Assembly (NCBI RefSeq): GCF_003461625.1
Contig: NZ_QTXL01000003.1
Coordinates: 62,001-126,000 of the forward strand
DNA length: 64,000 nucleotides
Reading direction: 5' to 3'
DNA from: Clostridium sp. AF15-31
GTDB lineage: Bacteria; Bacillota; Clostridia; Lachnospirales; Lachnospiraceae
A program made the translations under genes and the position numbers. Position 1 is the first letter of the stretch, and every line of letters starts with the position of its first letter. Positions 8,381 through 16,934 of the stretch are shown here, piece by piece. The notes under the pieces were generated by a model, which saw only the letters and a program-made list of their open reading frames with translations, had not been told where the DNA came from and searched no databases.

Positions 8381-9910
8381 CTATAGCAATGGTGACAGGA
8401 GTCTGAGGAAGGCATCCACCAGTGTAATTCTGGACATATGCTTCTTACACCAGTCCAGCGTGATCTCCTCTGATTCCTTCATCGTTGAAAGCATATCATA
8501 CTTCACTTCTGCAATGATACTGGAATCATATACCAATACACCGCATTCAAAATGATGATAGAAGCTCCGGTTATCCATATTGATCGAACCGATCGAGGTC
8601 AGATTATCATCCGTCAGGATACATTTGGAATGGATAAATCCCGGTGTGTACTGATAGATCTTCACGCCGGCACGAAGCAGTTCTTTGTAGCTTGACTGTG
8701 TCATACGAAAGATCATCTTCTTATCCGGGATAGCCGGCGTTACGATTCGGATATCGATGCCTCTCTTTGCCGCAAGCTTTAATGCTGTCATCATCTCATT
8801 GCATACGATCAGATATGGTGTAAAAATATATACATACTCTCTTGCGTCATTGATCATCTGCATATATATGTTCTCGCCAATCGGCTCTTTCTTGAGCGGA
8901 TTTGTCGTATATGGTTGAAGATATCCATCATTCAAATGCTTCTTCTGCTCTGTTGGACGATAGCTTAAGATATGCCTATCTTCATTTCGGATACTGTTCC
9001 ACAGCTGTAAAAACAGGATTGTAAAACGCCATGCAGCATCACCTTCCATACGGATACCATTATCCTTCCATTTGCCATAAGGTGCTTTCTTATTTATATA
9101 CTCATCGGATAGATTAAAGCCGCCGGTATAGGCAACCTTACCATCCATAACCGCGATTTTCCGATGATCCCTGTTATTAAAGATCGTTGCCAGAAATGGT
9201 ACCACCTGATTAAATGCCATACATTTGATCCCATGGCTCTCCAGCTCACGCCAGTAATACTTTGGCACATAAAAGACTGAGCCGATATCATCATAGATCA
9301 GGCGGACTTCCACGCCCTCTTTTACTTTCTCTTTTAAGATCTCAAGCACCGTATTCCACATTTCGCCCGGATTGATGATGAAATATTCAAGGAAAATATA
9401 CTTTTTTGCCGATTTCAGGTCATCGACAAAATCCGGCCAGACATCGTCCCCCATCGGATAATACCGGACATCCGTATTCTGATATACAAGCGAACCTGCA
9501 TAATCTTCTGTATATTTGAACAACCGGTATGGCGGCTGCCCCTTTATCACATCACTGAAATATGCCATATTTGCATACAGATCCGTCTCGTAGTCCCATT
9601 CTGCCGCATGCTTCATATATTTCTCTAACTTCTTCGGCATAATGATATGTCCATAGAGCAGATAAAGCAGACCACCGAGGACCGGAAACATCAGGATCGG
9701 AACGATCCATGCCAATTTAATTGACGGATTCACATCCTTTAATAACAGATGCATCACAGCTATAAAACTTAACAAATGCAAAATAGCCGCCACCAATACA
9801 TAGTATTGCTGCAGCTTTAATACTTCTACCATAAAGAAGATCAACTGTGCCGCTACCAGCAGACATGTAATTACCATTCGACTAAATAACCTGTTCAATA
9901 GTTTCTTCAT
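8381..9910 (-). CDS. cls: Cardiolipin synthase (phospholipase D family)
   Basis: The protein joins two phosphatidylglycerol molecules into cardiolipin at the membrane. Two N-terminal hydrophobic segments precede two HKD catalytic motifs: HRKIAVMDGKVAYTGG in the first half and HSKCILTDDNLTSIGS in the second, as in bacterial Cls. I chose the ATG at 9910 because AGAAGGA lies eight bases upstream. An in-frame start 39 bases further up (9949) has no such site. From 9910 the protein is about 509 residues, normal for the family. The downstream ligase-like gene follows after 21 bases. Confidence 0.92.
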   Translation of the reverse strand: MKKLLNRLFSRMVITCLLVAAQLIFFMVEVLKLQQYYVLVAAILHLLSFIAVMHLLLKDVNPSIKLAWIVPILMFPVLGGLLYLLYGHIIMPKKLEKYMKHAAEWDYETDLYANMAYFSDVIKGQPPYRLFKYTEDYAGSLVYQNTDVRYYPMGDDVWPDFVDDLKSAKKYIFLEYFIINPGEMWNTVLEILKEKVKEGVEVRLIYDDIGSVFYVPKYYWRELESHGIKCMAFNQVVPFLATIFNNRDHRKIAVMDGKVAYTGGFNLSDEYINKKAPYGKWKDNGIRMEGDAAWRFTILFLQLWNSIRNEDRHILSYRPTEQKKHLNDGYLQPYTTNPLKKEPIGENIYMQMINDAREYVYIFTPYLIVCNEMMTALKLAAKRGIDIRIVTPAIPDKKMIFRMTQSSYKELLRAGVKIYQYTPGFIHSKCILTDDNLTSIGSINMDNRSFYHHFECGVLVYDSSIIAEVKYDMLSTMKESEEITLDWCKKHMSRITLVDAFLRLLSPLL

Positions 9911-9936
9911 AGACAATTTCCTTCTTATTAATTTAT

Positions 9937-9964
9937 GACAGGACACCATAAACCGTGCCCTGCC
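9937..9964. terminator. Weak terminator candidate between copA and cls
   Basis: A 10-bp stem (GGCAGGGCAC with GTGTCCTGTC, including G-U pairs on the minus strand) lies just past the copA stop. No clear U-run follows it on minus, so it may be a weak terminator or an mRNA-stabilising hairpin. Confidence 0.35.
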
Positions 9965-9992
9965 ATTTTATCTTTTATCCCGTATTTCTATT

Positions 9993-10202
9993 TTACCTGA
10001 TCGAAGTTACCTTATATCCGGCTTCCTTCACTGTATTCTTAATCTCTTTATCGGATAACTCGCCACTTAAAGTAAGCACCGCCTGCTTCTTCTCATGGCT
10101 GACCTCCGCTTCTATTACCTGTGGAAGTGCCTCAAATGCTTTCTTCACCCTTGCCTCGCAGTGTCCGCACATCATTCCTTCTATATACACCGTCTTATTC
10201 AT
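9993..10202 (-). CDS. Possible internally initiated CopZ-like copper chaperone (in frame within copA)
   Basis: An ATG at 10202, in frame with copA, is preceded by AAGGAG with a nine-base spacer, as strong a ribosome site as any in this window. Translation from it gives 69 residues starting MNKTVYIEGMMCGHCEARVK, the size and motif of a free CopZ chaperone, ending at the copA stop. The codons before it (residues about 782-808) encode a polar, repeat-free linker that looks like former intergenic DNA. Either one mRNA yields both CopA-CopZ fusion and free CopZ, or this is a recent fusion of copA and copZ that kept the old ribosome site. Initiation is inferred. Confidence 0.5.
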   Translation of the reverse strand: MNKTVYIEGMMCGHCEARVKKAFEALPQVIEAEVSHEKKQAVLTLSGELSDKEIKNTVKEAGYKVTSIR

Positions 10203-12626
10203 CGTACCAGTCTCCTTTTCTATCTTATTATTTCCCTCAACATTTTTTGATACCATTTTTTGGTGTATTCTGTATTTACTATTATTAACATATATCTTCA
10301 CGAAATTCAACCGTAATGCATTCATTACTACACAAAAACTGGAAAGGCTCATGGCAAATGCTCCAAACATCGGGTTTAATTTCCAGCCAAACATCGGATA
10401 CCAGACACCTGCGGCAAGCGGTATTCCGATAATGTTATAAATAAATGCCCAGAACAGGTTCTCTTTGATATTTCGTATCGTTGCCATACTTAACCGGATT
10501 GCTGCAGGAACGGTTCGAAGACCTTCCCGCATCAGTACCACATCTGCCGCATCGATTGCAACATCGGTTCCGGCTCCGATCGCCATACCGATATCCGCAC
10601 GGGTTAATGCAGGGGCATCATTAATGCCGTCACCAACCATGATCACACGGTGCTCCTTCATCAGTTCTCTTACTACCGCTTCTTTTCCATCCGGCAGTAC
10701 ATCAGCGATCACGCGGTCAACACCTGCCTGTTTACCGATTGCTTCTGCTGTCTTTGCATTATCTCCGGTTAACATAACAACTGAATAATTCATCTCTTTT
10801 AATTCTTTGATCGCAAGGATTCCATCCTCTTTGATCGTATCTGCAACTGCAAGGATACCGATCAGTTTATTCTCATCGATTGCCAGATAGATCGGGGTCT
10901 TGCCCTGTGAAGCTAATTCTTCTGCCAGTGTCTTATCCGCCTCGGATAAGGTTACATACTGGCTGATAAATTTTCCATTTCCACCAAGCAAAATATGATC
11001 TGATATCTGAGAATGGTTCTGTCCTGCACAAAATCCTCTTTCATTCTGTGAAACCGCCTCACTGCTTAATCTACAGCGGAGTCCATTTCCCGGAAGCACC
11101 TGAAAATCTTCAATCTTCTGTGGCTTGATCCCTTTCTGTCCGACATATTCCATAATGGCTTTGCCTATCGGGTGCTCACTGTATTGTTCCAGACTTGCTG
11201 CAAAGGTAAGCAGGTCTGTCTCACTGTATCCATTTCCCGGAACTACATCTACCACTTCCGGCGTTCCATTTGTGATCGTTCCTGTCTTATCCAGTACAAC
11301 CACATCTGTTTTTCCTGTCATCTCAAGTGCTGCCGCATTCTTAAATAGGATACCCTGCTTTGCTCCGACACCGTTACCTACCATAACGGCAACCGGTGTT
11401 GCAAGTCCAAGTGCACATGGACAACTGATCACAAGCACCGATATACCTCTGGCAAGTACAAAGCCTGTGCTCTCTCCTGCAATGATCCATACAATAATAG
11501 TGATCAAGGAACAGATCAGGACAGCCGGAACAAAGATACCGGATACCTTATCTGCAATCTTTGCGATCGGTGCTTTTGTTGCTGCTGCATCACTGACCAT
11601 CTCTATGATCTGGGATAAAGTCGTATCTGTACCGACTCTGGTTGCCCGACATTTCAGATAACCGGATTTATTGATCGTTGCGGCAGATACCTTATCTCCT
11701 TCTGCTTTATCAACCGGAAGACTCTCACCGGATAAAGCAGACTCATCAACCGCACTGTTTCCTTCTATAACCACACCATCTACCGGAACACTGGATCCCG
11801 GACGGACGATAAATACCTCTCCAACTACCACATCCTCAGCAGCAACTTCCTGTTCTTCTCCATCACGAAGAACAAGGGCTGTTTTGGGTGCAAGCTTCAT
11901 TAATCCCTTTAAGGCATCTGTCGTACGACCTTTGGAATATTCCTCGAGTGTCTTACCAACCGTTATAAGTGCAAGAATCATCGCTGCCGATTCAAAATAA
12001 AAATCATGCATCAAGGTCATAACACGGTCATTATCCTGCCGCATCACGGCATCTGTCATTGCAAATAATACATATGTGCTGTAAATAAAGGATGCGCCTG
12101 AGCCAAGTGCTACTAATGTATCCATACCCGGTGCTCCATGGATCACACCCTTAAATCCATTAATAAAAAACTTCTGGTTTACAACCATGATCGCAATTGC
12201 AAATAACATCTGGATCAGTCCCATAGCGACATGGTTATCACTGATAATCGCCGGCAGTGGCCATCCCCACATCATATGTCCCATGGAAATGTACATCAGC
12301 GGAATTAACAGAACGATAGATGCGATCAGCCGGACCTTCATCTTGTGCAGGGCTGCATGATTATCCAATTCATCTGCATCCGCTGCCTGCTTCTTCCCGA
12401 CATTCTTCCGGTCTTCTCCTGTCATCAGACTGGCTCCATATCCTGCCTTTTCTACTGCTTCAATAACTGTCTTAGGATCAGCATGTCCTTCTACTGTCAT
12501 CGAATTTGTAAGCAGGCTGACGGTACAACTGTCAATCCCTTTTACTTTCTTCACTGCCTTTTCTACGCTTGCGCTGCAGGCACTGCAGCTCATTCCTGTT
12601 ACGTTATATTTATCCAATTCATTCAC
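9993..12626 (-). CDS. copA: Copper-exporting P1B-type ATPase with a fused C-terminal CopZ-like domain
   Basis: This 877-residue membrane ATPase exports Cu(I). In order it has an N-terminal heavy-metal-binding domain (CSAC, Cys14 and Cys17), transmembrane helices, the actuator motif SGES at 299-302, the metal-gate CPC at 402-404, the phosphorylation site DKTGT at 446-450, the SEHP motif at 483-486 and GDGIND at 665-670. After the last helices (near residue 780) comes an A/T-coded linker and a second metal-binding domain (MMCGHC, Cys820 and Cys823). A C-terminal metal domain is uncommon in CopA. An ATG at codon 809, with AAGGAG nine bases upstream, begins exactly at this domain (see separate entry). 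It lies 142 bases after csoR in the same operon. Confidence 0.95.
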   Translation of the reverse strand: MNELDKYNVTGMSCSACSASVEKAVKKVKGIDSCTVSLLTNSMTVEGHADPKTVIEAVEKAGYGASLMTGEDRKNVGKKQAADADELDNHAALHKMKVRLIASIVLLIPLMYISMGHMMWGWPLPAIISDNHVAMGLIQMLFAIAIMVVNQKFFINGFKGVIHGAPGMDTLVALGSGASFIYSTYVLFAMTDAVMRQDNDRVMTLMHDFYFESAAMILALITVGKTLEEYSKGRTTDALKGLMKLAPKTALVLRDGEEQEVAAEDVVVGEVFIVRPGSSVPVDGVVIEGNSAVDESALSGESLPVDKAEGDKVSAATINKSGYLKCRATRVGTDTTLSQIIEMVSDAAATKAPIAKIADKVSGIFVPAVLICSLITIIVWIIAGESTGFVLARGISVLVISCPCALGLATPVAVMVGNGVGAKQGILFKNAAALEMTGKTDVVVLDKTGTITNGTPEVVDVVPGNGYSETDLLTFAASLEQYSEHPIGKAIMEYVGQKGIKPQKIEDFQVLPGNGLRCRLSSEAVSQNERGFCAGQNHSQISDHILLGGNGKFISQYVTLSEADKTLAEELASQGKTPIYLAIDENKLIGILAVADTIKEDGILAIKELKEMNYSVVMLTGDNAKTAEAIGKQAGVDRVIADVLPDGKEAVVRELMKEHRVIMVGDGINDAPALTRADIGMAIGAGTDVAIDAADVVLMREGLRTVPAAIRLSMATIRNIKENLFWAFIYNIIGIPLAAGVWYPMFGWKLNPMFGAFAMSLSSFCVVMNALRLNFVKIYVNNSKYRIHQKMVSKNVEGNNKIEKETGTMNKTVYIEGMMCGHCEARVKKAFEALPQVIEAEVSHEKKQAVLTLSGELSDKEIKNTVKEAGYKVTSIR

Positions 12627-12768
12627 CCTCTTATCAAGCTTTTATCATGTGCTTCGCACATTCTATGCCTTCATTATATCTTAAACACATTTTTATTATG
12701 TTTCATATCCAAAGCAATCATACGAACATATTCTCATACGATCTTTCAGACAGAAAATTTCTATGTGT

Positions 12769-13116
12769 TTATTTCATTAATTTCTTAATGGTATCTACCA
12801 GATCATCCACCGTATCTTCTTTTCCTGCTTTGATATCCTCGATCACACAGGTTCGGATATGCTCTGCAAGAAGTTCCTTATTAAAGCTGTTCAATGCAGA
12901 ATTGACAGCGGCAACCTGTACTAATATGTCCGTACAATATGCATCCTTTTCCAGCATTCCCTTGATTCCCCGGATCTGTCCCTCGATCCGGTTCAGCCGG
13001 TTCATCAGCTTCTTATATTCACCTTCTGTTCTCTGTTTTGTTTTATGACAATGGCAACATGGTTCTTCCATTCTTGTCCGCTCCCTTCTGTCTGTTTCCT
13101 GAATTTTTTCATCCAT
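12769..13116 (-). CDS. csoR: CsoR-type copper-sensing repressor
   Basis: This 115-residue all-helical repressor belongs to the CsoR/RcnR/FrmR (DUF156) family. The core begins at LMNRLNRIEGQIRGIKGML. The Cu(I) ligands are visible as Cys in AYCTDIL and His plus Cys in LLAEHIRTCV, the C-H-C set of true copper sensors. The N-terminus adds a CCHCH cluster (residues 18-22) not needed for the family fold, which may bind extra metal. It is the first gene of the csoR-copA operon, with an operator-promoter just upstream. Apo-CsoR should bind there and release when Cu(I) binds. Confidence 0.92.
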   Translation of the reverse strand: MDEKIQETDRRERTRMEEPCCHCHKTKQRTEGEYKKLMNRLNRIEGQIRGIKGMLEKDAYCTDILVQVAAVNSALNSFNKELLAEHIRTCVIEDIKAGKEDTVDDLVDTIKKLMK

Positions 13117-13172
13117 CTGTATCTGTACATTTATTTTTTGTATCCAATTTTAATGATCCCGGATACGATATT

Positions 13173-13201
13173 ATATATACCCCATAGGGGTATTTTGTCA
13201 A
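13173..13201 (-). promoter_or_regulatory. csoR-copA promoter with CsoR operator
   Basis: On the minus strand TTGACA (13201-13196) and TATATA (13178-13173) are 17 bases apart. The spacer is filled by the palindrome ATACCCC-ATA-GGGGTAT (13177-13193), which has the G/C-tract dyad form of CsoR operators. Bound repressor would cover the whole spacer, fitting copper-inducible expression. Confidence 0.85.
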
Positions 13202-13306
13202 TACCAAAACCAATAAAAAACGCAGGGCAAATGATAAAAAATATCACTCGTCCTGCATCTTTATAGTCTGGCGTCGTATGACACCTTATTTTCCTGTAGG
13301 ATTGTA

Positions 13307-14941
13307 TTATTCTACAACATCATCCTCTAACATACCTTCGTCGTCAATGATCCCTTCATCGGATCCATCCTCTATCTCATCTGATGAATCATCGGATCCG
13401 TCATCACTGCCATCTGATGAATCACCGGATCCGTCATCACTGCCATCTGAATCTATACTTTCCATATCACTGTCATCATATTCGTATCCATCGATCATAT
13501 CACCCTGATCATCGTAATAATCACTGTATGAGATCGAACCGGCCTCCAGAACATCTTTCAGATTGTAGATTGTTCCATCGGTTGCATTTACCATAAGTGC
13601 CTGTACCGGATAGTCAAAATCATATGTTCCATCATTTTCGTCTGCCTGTGCAAATATCCATACAGGAACATAATTATATACATCATCCTGAGAATCATCC
13701 TTAATACAGTAATATGTCAATCTGACATCGTTAAATTCAATATCGCTGTAGGAAGTCTTATTATCTGTATAATACTGTGCAACATTCTTATCCAGTTCCT
13801 TTAAAAGCTCCTTCCAGCTCAAAAGATCTACATTTTTTTGATCCTCACCGGTTGAAACTAACAATGGATAACAGCTTGCGTTGATCACGCCATTGGAGTC
13901 GATCTGAATGGAGAACGTCTCTGTTGGAGCATCATACCAGGCATCATCCTCATCGCTTGAAAGAGTGTCAACCATAGACAGATCCGCACTGTATGGAGCA
14001 GTTCCATTGACAGAACGTCCAAAGTTTACGATATAGCCTTCATACTCTGTTGCAATCACATTATAAGAGCTGTCATAATACTCCCATAATAACGGAGATT
14101 TATCTGTAACGATCACATCATCAATTCCACATCCGGCAAGAAATTCCTGTGCCAGTGATACGGCTTCCTCTTCAGAAAATGTACAAGTATTTACAATGCT
14201 GTCATCAATCCCCTCTTCTCCATACTTTGCGTCATAAGCATATACAAAGGATGCACCCTCATATGGTCTGTAATTGATCATGCTTTCGGATGGATAATAA
14301 GAAAGATCAAAGCTTGCATTTAACCCTTCTGTTCCCTCTGAAAATGAGAGCATGAACTGATTATCGCCAATCTGTCCGATATAATCCGATGCACTGTAAT
14401 CACCGGCTCCTTCTCTCTCATCCGTTGCCGTTGCCATTTCATTTTCCAGATAGGATATGTATTCCTTACAATAATCCTCTGTATCTGTATCTCCAGCTTC
14501 CTTCGCATCGTCTAACATCGTCTGATATGAATCAATCTGAGTCTGCAGATCACTCTTGGTCTGGTGCTCAAAGTCATATACATAGATACCCTTTGACTTA
14601 TCAAAGATTGCCTCACAGACCTTCTGCCTGTATGCATTATCAAAGGAATTCTTCTTATAAGACACAATAGACATACTGTCGGAATCTGGTGTTATGATAT
14701 CATCATCTTTAATGGTAATCTCTTTGATACCGGAATCACCGACATCCAGCTTACCCTCATAAGACTCCGGAACACCGAGACGGGACGATAATTCGCCGCC
14801 TTCTCCTGCACTTCCTTCTTTCTGCGTTCCATCACCCATATCGTAATCAACCTTCTTATTACATCCTGAAAAAACAGTTGCTGCAGACAATGCTGTTGCC
14901 AGTAACACTGCCGACATTTTTGTTAATTTTCTCTTCTTCAT
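13307..14941 (-). CDS. Large lipoprotein of unknown function with Asp/Ser repeat tail
   Basis: This 544-residue protein has a lipoprotein signal (MKKRK..., hydrophobic core, lipobox FSGC with Cys26). The mature part is acidic. Residues about 95-470 look globular (mixed alpha/beta, many Tyr and Asp), and I cannot name the family with certainty. The last 50 residues are almost pure Asp, Ser, Gly and Glu, encoded partly by a 33-base tandem repeat. GGAGG precedes the ATG, and it has its own promoter at 14981-15009. It lies directly downstream of the MacB-type export operon on the same strand and could be a partner, but it is transcriptionally separable. The tail may act as a flexible wall-spanning or metal-buffering segment (inference). 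Confidence 0.8.
   Translation of the reverse strand: MKKRKLTKMSAVLLATALSAATVFSGCNKKVDYDMGDGTQKEGSAGEGGELSSRLGVPESYEGKLDVGDSGIKEITIKDDDIITPDSDSMSIVSYKKNSFDNAYRQKVCEAIFDKSKGIYVYDFEHQTKSDLQTQIDSYQTMLDDAKEAGDTDTEDYCKEYISYLENEMATATDEREGAGDYSASDYIGQIGDNQFMLSFSEGTEGLNASFDLSYYPSESMINYRPYEGASFVYAYDAKYGEEGIDDSIVNTCTFSEEEAVSLAQEFLAGCGIDDVIVTDKSPLLWEYYDSSYNVIATEYEGYIVNFGRSVNGTAPYSADLSMVDTLSSDEDDAWYDAPTETFSIQIDSNGVINASCYPLLVSTGEDQKNVDLLSWKELLKELDKNVAQYYTDNKTSYSDIEFNDVRLTYYCIKDDSQDDVYNYVPVWIFAQADENDGTYDFDYPVQALMVNATDGTIYNLKDVLEAGSISYSDYYDDQGDMIDGYEYDDSDMESIDSDGSDDGSGDSSDGSDDGSDDSSDEIEDGSDEGIIDDEGMLEDDVVE
13378..13443. repeat. 33-base tandem repeat in the lipoprotein tail
   Basis: Two 33-base copies (13378-13410 and 13411-13443) differ at one base, and a partial third copy begins at 13444. 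Each encodes an 11-residue Ser/Asp/Gly unit. The repeat keeps frame, so copy-number change would alter only the tail length. Confidence 0.85.
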
Positions 14942-14980
14942 GGTTTCCTCCTCGAAATTCCAAATCAGCTAAACAAAGTT

Positions 14981-15009
14981 ATTATAATCGAACCAACGCA
15001 CGATAGCAA
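14981..15009 (-). promoter_or_regulatory. Promoter of the Asp/Ser-rich lipoprotein gene
   Basis: TTGCTA (-35) and TATAAT (-10) on the minus strand are separated by 17 bases and lie about 40 bases before the start codon. Confidence 0.6.
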
Positions 15010-15043
15010 GAAAAAGCAAGAAAGAAAATGTGAAAATATTGCG

Positions 15044-15077
15044 AACGACCCTGAATGCATATGCATCCAGAGCCGTT
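15044..15077. terminator. Strong hairpin after the ABC export operon
   Basis: AACG at 15044 pairs with CGTT at 15077, and the helix continues inward to the palindrome ATGCATATGCAT, giving a stem of about 15 bp (some G-U) on the minus strand. It follows the second ATPase gene by 14 bases. Only a loose U-run follows on minus, so termination efficiency is uncertain. Confidence 0.45.
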
Positions 15078-15091
15078 TTCTGAACTGATAT

Positions 15092-16279
15092 TTATTCTTT
15101 TGAAATAACAACCTTGCCATCCACTACCTGAATCTTTACCTTGTTTGTATCAATTCCGGCAGCCTCCAGAATATCATCACTGATCTGTACACGGTGTGCC
15201 TTATCCATAATGGAATATTCTTCATGGGAATCGGTTCCATTAAAGCTCTCGCTTTCCATGTCATTGATCCGTTTTCTGTAATCCTCTTTCATGATCTTTT
15301 CTGTACTGATCTTACCATCTGCGATCATAACCACACGTCCAACCTTATTTGCAAGACTGATATCATGCGTTACGATGATAACTGTAATACCCATTTCCTC
15401 ATTCAGTTTCCGGAACAGATCCTGGATCATATCTGAGGTTTTGGAATCGACTGCACCGGTCGGCTCATCTGCCAGCAGGATTTTTGGATTGTTGGCAAGT
15501 GCAATCGCAATTGCAACTCTCTGCTGCTCACCACCGGACATCTGTGCCGGATAGGAATTTACCTTTTCCTTTAAACCAACCTTGCACAAAAGATCATAGG
15601 CTCTGGCTTCCCGGTCTTCCTTATTGTCTTTATCAAAATACATCGGCACCTGGACATTTTCCAGAGCTGTCATATACGGAAGCAGGTTTCTGGAATTCTT
15701 CTGCCATACAAAGCCAACGGTATGTTTCCGATATTCTACCAGTTCTTTGTCTGTCATTGCAAAAAGGTCTTTTCCATCTACATATAATTTTCCTGCTGTC
15801 GGACGTTCCAGTCCACCGATCATATTCAAAAGCGTTGACTTACCACTACCGGATTTACCGATAACTGCCATCAGCTCACCCTTTTTGATCGTAAGCTCCA
15901 GCCCCTGAAGTGCCATTACTTCAACTTCATCTGTTTTATAGATCTTAACCAGACTGTCGCAGTCAATGATATTGCCGGTTTCTTCATATTCTTCCGCAGC
16001 CTGACTGTTTCTGTCTGTATCGTCCAAATCTTCTGATGTTTCTGTATCGTCATCTGCTATATCTGCTTCATCAACAGCGTTCCCAGCATCCACTGCAGTC
16101 TCCTGCACACCGATATCGTTCATGTCTGTATCTGCGATATCGGCGTCTTCCTGAACAGGATCCTGATCCATTGGTCCTTCCATCATCTGTGCAACATTTT
16201 CCTGCATATCAGTTTCCGGAATCGTATTTTTATCTTTTTTCTTAAAAAATCCACTATGCTTTGCCAATGATCTCACCAT
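15092..16279 (-). CDS. MacB/LolD-type ABC ATPase with a long acidic N-terminal extension
   Basis: This 395-residue ATP-binding subunit is the last gene of the export operon. The ATPase core starts near residue 103: Walker A GKSGSGKST, signature MSGGEQQRVAIA, Walker B ILLADEPTGAVDS and the H-loop VTHD are all present. Ahead of it lie about 100 residues dominated by Asp, Glu and Ala without clear fold, unusual for this family. Behind it lie about 70 extra residues with an AbrB-like or dimerisation-like end (VKIQVVDGKVVISKE). The first codons overlap the preceding ATPase gene by 26 bases. The start is not certain because no clean ribosome site precedes it. It should pair with the other ATPase and the FtsX-type permease. 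Confidence 0.85.
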   Translation of the reverse strand: MVRSLAKHSGFFKKKDKNTIPETDMQENVAQMMEGPMDQDPVQEDADIADTDMNDIGVQETAVDAGNAVDEADIADDDTETSEDLDDTDRNSQAAEEYEETGNIIDCDSLVKIYKTDEVEVMALQGLELTIKKGELMAVIGKSGSGKSTLLNMIGGLERPTAGKLYVDGKDLFAMTDKELVEYRKHTVGFVWQKNSRNLLPYMTALENVQVPMYFDKDNKEDREARAYDLLCKVGLKEKVNSYPAQMSGGEQQRVAIAIALANNPKILLADEPTGAVDSKTSDMIQDLFRKLNEEMGITVIIVTHDISLANKVGRVVMIADGKISTEKIMKEDYRKRINDMESESFNGTDSHEEYSIMDKAHRVQISDDILEAAGIDTNKVKIQVVDGKVVISKE

Positions 16280-16931
16280 CCTCTATCTCAAATACTACGT
16301 CTCCGAGTTCCATCAGGTTTGGATCATGTGTCGTCATAACGATCGTGATTCCTTCTTTTGCCACCAGATCCTTGAACAGCTTCATAACATTCAGTCCGGA
16401 TGCTGTATCCAAAGCTCCTGTCGGCTCATCTGCAAAGATTACCCTTGGCTTATGGGCAACCGCTCTTGCGATCGCTACCCTCTGCTGCTCACCACCGGAC
16501 ATCTGGTTCGGCATATGGAACATTCTGGAACTAAGTCCAACCATCTCCAGAACCTCGCGGATACGGGAATCCCGGTTTCCTTCATATTCCGCAAGTCTTA
16601 AACCAAAATCTACATTCTCATATGCATTCATGATCGGAATCAACGCTACCGACTGGAATACAAATCCGATATCGTACCGTCTGAGTTTTTCTCTTTCCGG
16701 TACAGCCATCTCCGACAGGTCGTGATCCTCTATGATCACCTGCCCCTCCGTTGCTTCATCCAGCGCACTTAAAATATTTAAAAGGGTTGTTTTACCGGAA
16801 CCGGATCTTCCCTTCAGGATCGCAAGTTTTCCTTCCGGGATATCCAGATCTATTCCTTTAAGAGCATAAAATGGTTCGCCATTTCCAACTGTAAAACACC
16901 GCTTTATTCCTCTTGCAGTAATCATATTCAT
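16254..16931 (-). CDS. MacB/LolD-type ABC ATPase
   Basis: This 225-residue ATP-binding subunit has Walker A GRSGSGKTT near residue 40, the signature MSGGEQQRVAIARA near 143, Walker B VIFADEPTGALD and H-loop TTHD. The compact length and strong MacB/LolD character fit ATPases that drive mechanotransmission through FtsX-fold permeases rather than channel transport. GGAGGAC lies just before the ATG and overlaps the permease stop region, so the genes are translationally coupled. A full-length second ATPase in the same operon makes a heterodimer likely. Confidence 0.92.
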   Translation of the reverse strand: MNMITARGIKRCFTVGNGEPFYALKGIDLDIPEGKLAILKGRSGSGKTTLLNILSALDEATEGQVIIEDHDLSEMAVPEREKLRRYDIGFVFQSVALIPIMNAYENVDFGLRLAEYEGNRDSRIREVLEMVGLSSRMFHMPNQMSGGEQQRVAIARAVAHKPRVIFADEPTGALDTASGLNVMKLFKDLVAKEGITIVMTTHDPNLMELGDVVFEIEDGEIIGKA

Positions 16932-16934
16932 TGT

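Noticed and set aside
13378..13443. CRISPR-like repeats
   Set aside because: Two adjacent copies without spacers, in frame within a coding sequence.
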